Of a stretch of DNA of 64,000 nucleotides, positions 11,691 through 22,424 are shown piece by piece. Under the pieces are notes generated by a model. The model was not told where the DNA came from and made no database searches. It saw only the letters and a list, made by a program, of their open reading frames with translations. Positions within the stretch are counted from its first letter, which is position 1. Each line of letters begins with the position of its first letter. The stretch covers positions 25,637,220 through 25,701,219 of the forward strand of contig JARWKL010000015.1 in NCBI GenBank assembly GCA_029961685.1, read 5' to 3'. Position numbers and translations under genes: made by a program. The DNA comes from Aristolochia californica (lineage: Eukaryota; Streptophyta; Magnoliopsida; Piperales; Aristolochiaceae).

Positions 11691-12078
11691 TATTGGAAGA
11701 TGGGCTCAAGCCCACAAGCTCAAGGCTATAAGCCTCTCGTCAAAGGAGTGGCAAAGTGGTTATTTATGGTATGTTTCATAATGATGGCATGAAGAAGTAA
11801 GTACATTATCTTAGTATGTCTTTTAATCTATTGTTGTAACCCTAAGGGCGTTGTAACACTATAAATAAGAACATTGTCTAAGAGGTAAGACATTCAACCA
11901 TTCTCCTCTCTTTGAGAAAACGTCCAACCACCCTCTCTTCTCCCTTGACGCATTCTCTCCTTCCCTTAATTCAAACTCTCATCTCTAACGTCCTTCTCCT
12001 TTCTCCCTCTTCTCTCTCTTCTCTCCTTCTTCTTCTACGTTAACCTAGAGTCATTCTCATGGGGTCCTAACTTCTACA
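11691..12078 (+). repeat. 5' LTR of the inner copia
   Basis: 388 bp, starting TATTGGAAGATGGG (the 3' copy keeps TGTTGGAAGATGGG) and ending CTTCTACA. It is highly similar to the 3' LTR through GGAGTGGCAAAGTGGTTATTTATGG and the pyrimidine-rich end. A likely TATA region (CACTATAAATAAGA, about 11850-11870) fits the element promoter. Confidence 0.92.
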
Positions 12079-12090
12079 TGTATCAGAGCT
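12079..12090 (+). promoter_or_regulatory. Primer-binding site, initiator-Met tRNA
   Basis: TGTATCAGAGCT directly follows the LTR end; the canonical complement of plant initiator-Met tRNA is TGGTATCAGAGC. Confidence 0.85.
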
Positions 12091-12945
12091 TGGAGGTTAG
12101 GATCCCTATTCAAGTAGTAATGTCATCCATTCAAGAAGTTGTGTATAGGAGTTCTGCCATGAAGAGATAGGTAAAATCTGTTTTTTTTTTTTTTTTCATA
12201 TTCTCTTTATGGTTTCAAATTTTTCCCTCTTCTTGAATTTTTGATTCACATCAAGGCAAGATAATCTTCATAAATATTGTGAAGATCTATCTTGTATGAA
12301 TAAAAGGATATTGTAGTTTTGATCATCTTGTCGCAAAATTACATGATTGATCAAAGGTTGTTTTTTTTACTGTTTTTTTTATTCAGTTACCTTTATGTAA
12401 TGGGAATCAAACATTATTGATATGGGATTCCAACATATATTGTTGTCCATTTTATAATCTAACGTAACTCATGTGAGAGTGTTATGTTGTTGGATGACCG
12501 TTATATGTTTGATGAAATTCCTGCGCTCATTTATCCTTATTATTTTTGCTTTTGAACTTTAGCAATTGAATCTTTTTTTTTTGTGTTGAAGTATTCCCAT
12601 GAGTTAGAATTTATTTTGCCAAGAAATTGCTCTCGGTTTGCCAAGAAAGGCCTTGTCTAAATTTTCTCTCGTTTTTGTGGTTGAGTTTGGATTAAGGATA
12701 AGAGTTGCATCTATTCTCTTCTCTCTATTTTTTTTATAAATATAAGAGAGAAGTTGAGTAGTGGTTGGTTCTTGTTATCACTTGACAAAAGCACCAATTT
12801 TTCCATGATTTGGTGCTTATTCTCATGAAAATATTCTATTCTTATTTTGTGTGGAAAATTTGGTCTACGGGTGCTTCAAATTACATTTTGTAATTTTTAT
12901 TTGAGCCCATTTGACAATTGACCTCACTAGTTGATTTGCGTCAAC

Positions 12946-13371
12946 ATGGAGAGTGGACATATGAGTAATAAGAGTGATATACTCCGAATTACTACAATTC
13001 AACTAAGAGGTATTTCCAATTACCTAAACTGGTCACAATTGGTATGGAGGGTTCTCATTACTCGTGACCTTCTTAATCATGTTATCAAAATACCTCCTCT
13101 GATTGATGAAGAAGATGAAATCTACCGTAAATGGGTAAAAAACGATAACATGGTTATGAGTTGGCTTATTAACAGCATGGAAGAGCATGTTGCTAACAAT
13201 GTGGTCCACTTGGAAACATCCAAGGATATTTGGGACACATGTGCTAGGCTCTATTCCAGAACCGCCTCCTTGCAAAGAGTATATGAAGTTTTCCAAAGTT
13301 TGCTGGCTACCAAACAAGGAGATAATATTCATGAATTTCTAGCCCGATTTCATGGCCTTCTTCAAGAATGA
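12946..13371 (+). pseudogene. Copia gag (inner element), truncated by a stop
   Basis: The chosen start is the ATG at 12946 (MESGHMSNKSD). The protein follows the Retrotran_gag_2/UBN2 pattern: NYLNWSQLVWRVL near the start, then WLINSMEEHVANNV, KDIWDTC and QGDNIHEFLARF. A TGA at 13369 ends the frame; homology continues downstream (SDIVVQEKKCEALVAAI). A CCHC knuckle of this gag is at about 13708-13750 in another frame (CTYCGSQNHVVDSC). Confidence 0.87.
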
Positions 13372-13707
13372 AAAATTGCTCAACCATATTCTTCTGACAT
13401 TGTTGTTCAAGAAAAAAAGTGTGAGGCCCTGGTAGCGGCTATTTGCCTTACCAATATTAAGTCGTATCTAGAGGTGGCTAAGACTGAGCTTCTTAGTTCC
13501 TCTGCCCTTCCCTTTTTTTATGACATCAATGCTACATTGTTATTGATTCCTGATCCATCTCCTCCTTCTCCAATAGATGTTCCATCCGCTATGTTCTCTG
13601 GTAATTGGGGTACATCATTCCCATTTTAAGGATGTGGTAGAAATACAAGAGGAGGCCACGATAGAAGTGGTCGAACGGGTCCAACCCATTCTCGCACTGA
13701 GCCTCGA

Positions 13708-14178
13708 TTGTGCACTTACTGTGGTAGTCAGAACCACGTTGTGGATTCATGTTGGAAACTCCATGGCAAGCCTGATTGGGTTACAACCTATCCGGCCTCA
13801 ACTAATGTTGAGAAAAAGGAAGATAAGACTGATTCCCATTCCGGGAATGTGAGTATTTTTGCGGAAGACTATGTTGTAATTCCGAAGCTGAAATCCTTAT
13901 TGGATCAGTCCTCTACTCCACCAGGCCCTACTATTGCCACTACCATTGCCTCAGGTATGGTTTCTTCTGCTTCAACCCCTTCCTCTTGGATCATTGACTC
14001 CAGGAATTCCAAATATTTGTCTGGTAACAAACACATGCTTCATTCATTGTCTCTATGTCTTCCTCATAAATTTGTCACAATTGCTAATGGTTCCCAAACC
14101 AAGGTGCTTGGCAAGGGTTCCTCCTCCCTTACCGCGTCTATTCCTCTCCAAGATGTGTTATTCGTTCCTCAATTTTAG
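13708..14178 (+). pseudogene. Gag zinc knuckle and aspartic protease start (inner copia)
   Basis: The CCHC knuckle CTYCGSQNHVVDSC is followed by WKLHGKPDW, typical of this copia lineage. The protease begins at about 13984 (SSWIIDSRNSKYLSG). The catalytic DSG has become DSR, so the protease would be inactive. The stretch ends in LFVPQF just before the usual LLSIS region, which is in another frame. Confidence 0.85.
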
Positions 14179-14276
14179 TAAATTTTCTCTCCATTAGTCA
14201 ATTAACCAAACAATTAAATTGTTCTGTCACCTACTCACCATCTTCGTGTATATTTCAAGATCTAACTACAAAACAT

Positions 14277-14648
14277 GTGATTGGTGGCGGCCATGAAAAA
14301 GGGGGTTTATACTATTTTACTCGTCCACCAGTAACTGTTATTTCATCCACTACATCTGAGACTCAACTATGGCACAACCAGCTTGGTCATCCATCTACCT
14401 CGTCACTTCGTTCTTTAGTTCTATCCCTTAAATATTTGTCTAATTTCAATTGTGAGGCATATCAATTAAGTAAGCATGTTAGGAGTACACATTCTCCTCA
14501 TCTTACAACTACTAGTACTGCTCTGTTTACATTAATACATTCTGATGTATGGGGCCCTTTAAAGGTCTCTAACATTTCTCAGGTTCAATATTTTGTTACT
14601 TTTGTGGACAATTTTACCCGAGTGACTTGGTTGATTTTGTTTAAATAA
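14277..14648 (+). pseudogene. GAG-pre-integrase and integrase N-terminal part (inner copia)
   Basis: It contains WHNQLGHPSTSSLR (the integrase HHCC zinc-binding domain start; the second half of the HHCC is degraded) and HSDVWGPLKVSNISQVQYFVTFVDNFTR, the start of the catalytic core with its first Asp (SDVWGP). A stop after LILFK ends it. The rest of the integrase (14703-15170) is spread over other frames, with TPQQNG-like and SLRCIFLGYS sequences recognisable. Confidence 0.85.
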
Positions 14649-15578
14649 TGATAAAAAATTCTTTCTATTTTTAAAAACTTTCATGCAATGTTCTAATGCA
14701 ATTTGGGAAAAAAAATCAAATCCTTTGATCCGATAATGCTAAGGAATATTTGTCTCATGAGTTTAAATCATTTTGTGAGGGTAATGAGCTTCTTCATTAA
14801 ACATCTTGTGCCTATACCCCTCAACAAAATGGTGTTGTTGAATAAAAGAATCTTCACCTCCTTGAAGTTGCTCGGGGACTCCTCTACACCATGAAAGTAC
14901 CCTACTTTTATAGACCTCATGTTATTCTTACAACATGTTTTCTCATCAATAGGTTACCTTCATCAGTATTTAGAAATCAAACTCTATATTCTATTTTGTT
15001 TCATAGTGAAAATCCATTTTTCTCTTCCTCTTAAAGTATTTGGTTACACATATTTTGTTCATGATACTTCACCACATAAAAGTAAATTTGATCCTCGGTC
15101 TCTAAGGTGTATTTTTTTGGGGTATTCTCAAACTCAGAAATGATATATTTGTTATAATCCTATTCTTCGGAGGTTGATGGTATCTCGAGATGTGAGTTTC
15201 TTTGAAGACACTTCCTTCTACTCCTCAAATGAGGCTCCTCTAGGGTTTACATTTCCTCCTACCACTCCATGCCTACTTGTGTCATTTAATGAAGATATTA
15301 CTCAACCCCCTAACGCACTGGCCGTCCCATCACCTGTGGAGTTGTTCAATCGACCTGAGGTAAGTCTTTCTCCTCCTCCTATGTTTGGGCCTGAATTTGA
15401 TACTTGGCCTATTGTGTTACGAAAGAAAACCCATTCTTGTACTACGTCTTGTCCAACTGCCAATTTTATGTCTTCTCATCGCTTATCTTCTGAGTGTGTT
15501 CAGTTTCTTCCTTCTCTTTCGTCTGTTTCCATACCACAATCCTATCAGGAGGCCCTGAAGCATCCAGGATAGAATGCA

Positions 15579-16479
15579 GCTATGGATGAAGAAATGCATG
15601 CATTATATGAAAATCAAACATGGACATTGGCATCACTCCCAAAAGGGAGAAGACCGGTTGGTTGCAGATGACTTTTTTCGGTGAAACACAACATAGATGG
15701 GTCGGTTGCTCACCTTAAAGCACACCTAGTTGTAAAAGGTTATACTCAGTGGTATGGTATAGATTATGAAGAGACTTTCTCTCCAGTTGTAAAACTTAAC
15801 TTGGTATGTATCTTCCTCTCTTGGGTCAATATATCAACTCGATGTAAAAGATGCATTTTTAAATAGTAATATACGCAAAAAATTTATATGGTCCAACCAC
15901 CAGGATGTGGTTGAGGGGGAGTCCATATGCCGGTTAAAGAAATCTTTACATGGGCTTAAATTATCCCCTCGGGCCTGGTTTGATAAATTTAGTCAAGCAC
16001 TTCTACAATTTGGCTTTCATAGGTGCTCGATTGATCACTTAGTATATGTTAAAGATACTATCAAAGGGAAAATATTATTGGTCGTGTATGTTGATGATAT
16101 TATCGTGACTAGGAATAATGCTTATAGTATACAAGAAGTGAAAAATATGATATGTCAAGAGTTCAAAGCTAAAGATTTGGGTAAGCTCAAATATTTTCTG
16201 GGTATAGAAGTCTTTCAGTCAAACCATGGAATAGTATTATCTCAAAGAAAATACGTCATAGATCTACTTGAAGAAATAGGAATGAAGGGTTGTAGACCAG
16301 TTGATACACCTATGGATGCGAATGAAAAATTGTGTGCCACAACTAGAGAAGATGTTGACACTGGAAAATATCAAAGAGTTGTGGGAAAATTGATCTATCT
16401 CAATGTAACCAGGCAAGATATATCATATGTTGTGAGCGTGGTAAATCAATTCATGCACAAACTCCAAATTACTCACTGA
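15579..16479 (+). pseudogene. Copia reverse transcriptase (inner element), frameshifted
   Basis: The fingers/palm part is at 15600-15866 ([13 protein letters not shown], then [15 protein letters not shown]). A longer frame at 15907-16479 carries LKKSLHGLKLSPRAWFDKF and the catalytic box VVYVDDIIV with both aspartates intact, then LKYFLGIEV and the connection up to VVNQFMHKL. A stop (TAG) follows GCR at about 15669, another ends the 15866 frame, and a further stop at 16477 separates it from RNase H. The catalytic motif is preserved but the protein cannot be made whole. Confidence 0.9.
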
Positions 16480-16558
16480 CAAGCGTTGGAGAGAATACTA
16501 TGATACTTAAAAGGTGCTCCAAGAAGATGATTGTTATATAAACAACATGGTCACTTCA

Positions 16559-16911
16559 ATATAGAAGGCTTCTCAGATGCAGATTGGGTTGGATCACCCA
16601 ATGATAGAAAATCTACGTATGGGTATTGTACCCTTATTGGGGGGAACTTGGTCACATGGAAAAGCAAAAAGTAAAACGTGGTTGCAATATCTAGTGCTAA
16701 AGCAGAATACCAAGCTATGGCCCACACTGTAAGTGAACTTTTATGGATAAAGACTCTTCTTACTGAATTTGGATTTTATAAAGGAAGCTCTATGGGCCTA
16801 CATTGTGATAATCAAGCAGCTATTCACATTCCGTCAAATCCAGTCTTCTATGAAAGAACTAAACATATTGAAGTGGATTATCATTTTATATGGGAAAAGT
16901 TTCAGGCATAA
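16559..16911 (+). pseudogene. Copia RNase H (inner element)
   Basis: FSDADWVGSPNDRKSTYGYC is followed by a stop at about 16672, then AISSAKAEYQAMAHTVSELLW, LHCDNQAAIHI and ERTKHIEVDYHF. The acidic residues of the RNase H active site (D of SDAD, E of AEYQ, D of CDNQ) are present. It ends about 140 bp before the polypurine tract. Confidence 0.88.
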
Positions 16912-17070
16912 ATAATTTCTCTTAAGTATGTTTCATCTCATGAGAAATTAGCTAATATCCTCACCAAACCAGTTACATTCAAAATTCTATCTTATATAGA
17001 TGGCAAGTTGGGTATTTATGATGTATTTTCTCCTCCATTTTGAGGGGGAGTGTTGGAAGATGGGCTCAAT

Positions 17071-19506
17071 TAGGGGTGGCATTGAGCCGAGCAGAGCCCG
17101 AACCTGCCTATGTTCGAGTCGAGCTTGATTTAAATATTTCGAGCCGAGCCTCGTCTCGAGCCTAAAATTGTTATCGAGCTCGAGCCCAACGAGTTCTAGC
17201 CGAGCTTCGAGCCGAGCTCGAGCCTCAACATACATTTCAAACTTTTCAAAAAATATATATCGAATAAAATGTATATAAAATTATGCGTACATTTTATATA
17301 AAATTGGGCATAACTTATATATATAATATGTGTATAAGATTGGGCATAACCTCTACTTAAAATTGAGCATAATCTATATATATAATACTTGTATAAAATT
17401 CGGCATGACCTTTACTTAAAATTGGGCATAATCAATATACATAATACCTGCATAAACACTCCATAAACACTCCATAAAATTGTTTATACATTCCATAAAC
17501 ACTTCATGAAATTGTTTATATACTCCATAAAATAATCTAAACACTCCATACACTGCATAACATTATAAATAAACTCCATACAATAATCAAACACAATAAA
17601 ATTAAATAAAATATCACTATCAATTTACAATCACCCAAATAAAAACTATAAATTCTTTAAATAAAATCATATTACTATTACATACTTACTAGAAAATTAC
17701 AAGAAATATTTTAAATTTTTCTTAGGAAAATTAAATGGACCTCTTATTGCCTTTTCTAAGGAAATAAATAAAAATTAATAATTAATCTAATATATTATTA
17801 TACTTATCGATAAAATTTTAATCACATAAAATGTCAAACACAAAATTACTTTGAAAATTGCCTCATGCTCAAAGTATTATATCATCAATTGTCAAATACT
17901 TATTCAAAATTTTTCTATATGGTTTTCTAAACCATCTTGGCAAGAAAATCTTACTTGAAAATTTATAGGATTTTTTAAAAAGAATTTATAATTAGAAAAA
18001 TATTTTGAAAAAATACGAGGCACTAATGGTCCCTATATTTCTATTAAATTTTTTTTTTCAACATTTATTGAAAAAACTAGTCTCTGGAAACGTATTTCTA
18101 CTAAAATATCTTTTCAATTTATTTAAGAGCCATGAGGAAGGGACAAAGAGTTTTTTTTTCCTTGTTTATGATCTCGCACGTAGGGGTGGCTTTGAATAAA
18201 TTATATATAAAATTATGCATACATTTTAAAAAAATATAATGATAGGGGAGGTTCAGGATTGAATTTCAATAATGGATTAAAATGTACCAATATTAATATT
18301 TTTTACTCCAATTGTTGTCTAGCTTGTTTTGTAATTTTTGAATTTGGCCATAATTTATTATGGCCTCCTTAGTGCCCCTAGATAAAAATTTATATTCTAG
18401 GAAAAACTAAAATATTTTTCCTATGATACATATTCCCAAAAAAACCTTTAAATAAAATCTTATTACTATTAGTGACTTATTAGAAAATTATAGGAAATAT
18501 TTTAAAATTTTCTTAGGAAAGTTAAATGGACCTTTTATTGTCTCTTCTAGGGAAATAAATAAAAATTAATAATCAATCTAATATAGTATTATACTTATCG
18601 ATAAATTTTTAATTAAATAAAATATCAAACACAAAATTGCAATGAAAATTATTTCATGCTAAAAGTATTACAGCATCAACTGTTGAATACTTATTCAAAA
18701 ATTTTCTATACAGTTTTCTACCCCATCTTGGTACAAAAAATCTTACTTTGAAAATTATATGATTTTTAATAAAAAATTTCAATTAGAAAAGTGTTTAAAA
18801 AAACATGAGACACTAATAGTTTATAGAAAATTATTTCTGTAAAATTTATTTTTAATTTTTTCCAAAGGAAAAAGTTTTTTTTATTTTATGATCTCGCACG
18901 TGCGAGATCATCTTCTCGCGAGGAAGGGGGAGATTATTTCTCCCCTGTTCTGGTTTTCCGCCGAGATGACCCCGAGGGATGGGGCTTACGGCGCCGGGGA
19001 GGATTTATCGTCGGAGATGACGGCCACGACGGAGTCGGCGGCGACGGAATCGGCGGTGACGGAAGCGACGGCGACGGAAATAGAGGCGACGACGAGGAGA
19101 GGAAGAAATCGAACGGACGGACACAGAGGCGGCCGGCGAGCAGCTGCGACGGCGGTATAGACGCCGGAGAACAGCTACGACGGCGGTAGAGGTGGCGACA
19201 ACAACCGATGGGAGGGGTCGGCGGTGACGAAGGGGGAGGAAAAAATTTTCCCCCCCTCGCTCTCGCTCCCGCTCCCGCTCCCGCTCCCCCGCTCGCTCGC
19301 GATCCCGTACCGATTCATGCCAATCCGACTCATTTTGAGCTGGCTCGCGAGCCAACGAACCGAACCTAGCTTCGGTCGAGCTCGGCTCGTTAAGGTAAAC
19401 GAGCCGATTTTGGTGTTCGAGCTTGGCTCGAGCTCGAAAAATGACGAATCGAACTGAGCCGATACAGAGCCGGCTCGCAAACTGGCTCGGCTCGAAGCCA
19501 CCCCTA
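17071..19506 (+). mobile_element. Non-autonomous hAT-type transposon, copy 2
   Basis: It begins TAGGGGTGGCATTGAGCCGAG and ends GGCTCGAAGCCACCCCTA, an inverted repeat of about 20 bp with mismatches. The 8-bp flanks GGCTCAAT (17063-17070) and GGCTCAAC (19507-19514) differ at one base. The intact LTR sequence at 11703-11710 (GGCTCAAG) shows the empty site. It is colinear with copy 1, including the internal TAGGGGTGGC at 18181, the palindrome at 18890-18909 and the GC-rich block at about 18960-19300. No transposase is present. Confidence 0.92.
18890..18909. repeat. Perfect 20-bp palindrome in hAT copy 2
   Basis: GATCTCGCACGTGCGAGATC is identical to the palindrome in copy 1 and at the same structural position, while the surrounding sequence differs by substitutions and small indels. 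Confidence 0.9.
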
Positions 19507-19885
19507 GGCTCAACCCCACAAGATCAAGGCCAGAAGCCCACACATCAAAGGAGTGGCAAAGTGGTTATTTATGGTATGTTTCATAAGGATGACATGAAAA
19601 TATAAATACATTGTCTTAGTATATCTTTTAATCTATTGAGTTGTAACCCTAAGGGCTTTGTAACACTATAAATAAGAGCATTGTCTAAGAGGTAAGGCAT
19701 TCAAGCCTTCTCCTCTCTTTGAGAAAACATCCAGCCACCCTCTCTTCTCCCTTGACGCATTCTCTCCTTCCCTTAATCCAAACTCTCCTCTCTAATGTCC
19801 TTCTCCTTTCTCCCTTTTCTCTCTCTTCTCTCCTTCTTCTTCCACGTTAACCTAGAGTCATTCTCATGGGGTCCTAACTTCTATA

Positions 19886-20456
19886 GTCGGCATGCACCAA
19901 TTGAAGATTCTGAGAAGCCCTCCATTTGCTCTCTTTTGGAAATGGATATTTGTGTTGTTTTCCTACCAAACAGTCTTCACATACCATTGAAAGAGCTATA
20001 AATTGAGGCATTCATTCACCATTCTTTTCTGTTAAAGAGTTTTTTAAGCCATTGAAGCTTAAATATCCATATCTAAAGTGTCAAAGCCGAGTTGGATCCT
20101 TTGTAAAAAAAGAAAAATACATTTCTTCTTTTAGCTGTGTCTGGACAATTAAGATGAACATTCTATTTGAGGACATTACAATCACCACGATCAATCCTCT
20201 CTCAGGATGATAAATTTTACATTTCCCACGCTGTATGAGAATTGCAAGCCCCTTTTTCTTGTTGTTGTCCAACACTTAGCAAATTAGTTTTAAGTTCTAG
20301 AACATAAAACACCTCAGTGATGATTTGCACAAGTCCATTCACCAACATTCGTATGTTTCTTTTTCCTATAATAGCCATGCTTGAATTGTCTCCCAACTTT
20401 AAAAAATTTCTAAAACTTTCATCAAGCATGTCGAATATTTGTGTATTCAAAGCAAT
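19886..20456 (-). pseudogene. Inverted copia segment: protease to integrase start (outer element)
   Basis: On the minus strand the frames read protease (20217-20450: FDMLDESFRNFLKLGDNSSM, then VFYVLELKTNLLSVGQ), then the pre-integrase region (20081-20275: LAILIQRGKCKIYHPERGLI) and the start of integrase (SQNLQLVHAD) up to the copia insertion at 19886. Its start matches where the plus-strand protease breaks off at about 10983, so this is the missing part of the outer element in reverse orientation. Confidence 0.85.
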
Positions 20457-20459
20457 AAT

Positions 20460-20872
20460 CGGGAGATGAAAAATTGATTAATTGAGAAAATTAAATGGCA
20501 TATGTAGACAACTGACAGCGACATATACTCGACAACATAACGAAGTTGCAGAGAGAAAGAACCAAACCATTATGAATATGGTTCTAAGCATGCTTTCAGG
20601 AAGAAAGATTCCAAAAACTTTCAGGCCTGAAGCAGACAATTGGACTGTCTATTCTTAGTGAGGAATCAAAGGCATACAAATTGTATGATCCAGTTTCTCA
20701 GAAGATAATAGTAAGCAGAGATGTGAAGTTTGAAGAAGAAAATAGTTGGGATTGGAGCAAGAGTCATGAAGAAGCCATTATAGCTGATATAGAGAGGGGA
20801 TAAAGTGATAAAGAATCTCTCACAATACATAACAATGGAGGAAATATTGAAGCTGATCTCCTTGACAATTCA
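20460..20872 (+). pseudogene. Copia integrase end and linker (outer element, plus strand)
   Basis: From about 20500 the sequence reads RQLTAAYTRQHNEVAERKN, then GRKIPKTF, with a gap in the usual FWAEAVNW-to-SDESKAY stretch, then DPVSQKIIVSRDVKFEEENS and WDWSKSHEEAII. This overlaps the content of the inverted minus segment at 10985-11680, so that part of the element is present twice in opposite orientations. Confidence 0.8.
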
Positions 20873-21529
20873 GTGGAATATATAGAGGGTGATCATTCAA
20901 ATGAGTCAAATGAAGAAAATAGAAGTAATGACAACGAAGAAACAGTCAAAAGGCTACCAGCTTGGATGAGAGATTACGAAAGTGGAGGAGGTCTCTATGA
21001 GGAAGAAAGTACTACATACCAAGCTTTGTTTGCAGGCAGTGATCCAGTCTCATTTGATGATGTTGTAAAAAGTATGAAGTGGAGAAAAGTATTAGATGCA
21101 GAAGTAGAAGCCATAGAGAGAAATGATACGAGGGAGTTGATAGACTTATCTTTTGAAGCAAAGAAGGTTAGGGTAAAAAGGGTTTATAAGGCAAAGCTCA
21201 ATGAGAATGGTGAAGTGGATAAGTTCAAGGCCCAATTAGTAGTAAAGGGATACACTCAAAAGCATGGAGTAGATTATACTGAGGTTTTTACACTTGTAGC
21301 TCGGTTAGATACAATTCGATTGGTGATTTCTCTTGCAACTCTAAAAGAATGGGTAATCTACCAATTAGTTGTAAAGTCAACCTTCTTGCATGGTGAACTA
21401 AGTGAAAAAGTATTTGTCGAACATCCTCCTGGTTATGAACATAGCGGTAATGAACAAAAAGTGTTAAGACTGAAAAAAACCTTGTATGAACTTAAACAAG
21501 CTCCACGAGCTTGGTATAGTCATATATAG
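20873..21529 (+). pseudogene. Copia reverse transcriptase (outer element), lacking the catalytic box
   Basis: A 218-codon frame covers the linker and the first half of [52 protein letters not shown], then LKKTLYELKQAPRAWYSHI. The region that should carry YVDD is missing. After KKCHHEHYSS at about 21560-21580 the sequence jumps to MRYFLGIEVMQ (about 21602), so the catalytic aspartates are deleted. The rest of RT continues at 21639-21950. Confidence 0.88.
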
Positions 21530-21599
21530 TCTTATTTTATGAAAGAAGGATTTAAGAAATGCCACCATGAACATTATTCATCAAGACTGTAAAGAAAAA

Positions 21600-22424
21600 T
21601 GAGATACTTTCTTGGCATTGAGGTGATGCAAAGATCAGGTGACATCTTTATTAGTCAAAAGAAATATGTACAAGAAGTGCAACCAAGTTTGCAATCCTAT
21701 GGTTCCTGGATTCAAGCTCATAAAAAATGGAGATGGAGTGAGGATATATAGTACTTTCTATAAACATATTGTGAGAAGTCTTATGTATTTGACTGTCACT
21801 CGCCCAAATGTTATGTTTGTGGTGAGTCTCATCAGTAGATTCATGGATTGCCCTACTGAACTTCATTTCCAAGCAACAAAGAGGATACTAAGGTATTTGA
21901 AAGGTACTATTGATTTTGGTGTGTTCTACAAGAAAGAAGTGAGGAATTGATTACCTGCACAGATAGTGATTATGCTGGGGATTTAGATAATAGGAAAAAT
22001 ACCTCAGGTTATGTGTTTATGTTGGGCTCAGGAGCAATGTCTTAGTCCTCGAAGAAACAACCTGTAGTCGCCTTGTCCACTACTGAAGTTGAGTTGATTG
22101 TTGCAACCTCATGTGTCTGTCAAACAATATGGATAAGAAGGATATTGGAAAATCTCAGTCATACTCAACATGATTCTACAACAGTTTACTGTGATAACAG
22201 TTCAACAATCAAGCTTTCTAAAAATCCAATGATGCATGGTCACTGCAAACACATTGATGTTCGCTTTCATTTCCTTCGTAAGCTTACAAAAGATGAAATT
22301 GTAAAGACGGTTCATTGTCATACCTAGGAGCAAGTTGCAGATATAATGACTAAGTCTTTAAAGCTTAACACTTTCTTGAAAATACGCGATCTGTTGGATG
22401 TTTGTCCGGATCCAAGTGTAAACT
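21600..22424 (+). pseudogene. Copia RT connection and RNase H (outer element)
   Basis: The sequence reads FLGIEVMQRSGDIFISQKKY, then IVRSLMYLTVTRPNVMFVVSLISRF and TKRILRYLKGT, followed by RNase H: CTDSDYAGDLDNRKNTSGYV, LSTTEVELIVAT (the E of the active site), YCDNSSTIKLSKNP and KHIDVRFHF. The tail runs to about 22424 (DLLDVCPDPSVN, stop). Frameshifts lie near 21640 and 21950, with stops at 22043 and 22325. Confidence 0.87.

Larger units (their letters stand above)
11691..19885 (+). mobile_element. Complete Ty1/copia retrotransposon (inner), with a hAT in its 3' LTR
   Basis: The 5' LTR is 11691-12078 and the 3' LTR is 17051-19885, the latter split by a 2.44-kb hAT. Near-matching 5-bp target sites flank it (GTCTG before 11691, GTCGG after 19885). 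A primer-binding site (TGTATCAGAGC, one base shorter than canonical) follows the 5' LTR, and a polypurine tract (TTTTGAGGGGGAG) precedes the 3' LTR. Domains run gag, CCHC, protease, integrase, RT, RNase H. Without the hAT it is about 5.75 kb. The coding region has many stops and frameshifts, so it is dead. It sits inside the inverted integrase segment of the outer element; the minus-strand reading VHAD / CGPINP joins cleanly across it. Confidence 0.9.
17051..19885 (+). repeat. 3' LTR of the inner copia, split by a hAT insertion
   Basis: The LTR consists of 17051-17070 plus 19515-19885 (391 bp in total against 388 for the 5' LTR), separated by the hAT element and its duplicated 8 bp. The polypurine tract lies directly upstream and the LTR ends CTTCTATA at 19885. 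Confidence 0.9.
9520..22424 (+). mobile_element. Outer Ty1/copia retrotransposon, internally inverted and invaded by a second copia
   Basis: Its plus-strand parts are gag at 10080-10885, the protease start at about 10926-10983, and integrase end, RT and RNase H at 20460-22424. A minus-strand segment of the same lineage (protease through integrase) occupies 10985-11690 and 19886-20456. A complete inner copia element interrupts that segment at 11691-19885. A degraded TTGTATTAGAACC near 9528 may be the primer-binding site. I could not pair LTRs confidently, so the outer ends are approximate. No frame is intact. Confidence 0.75.
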
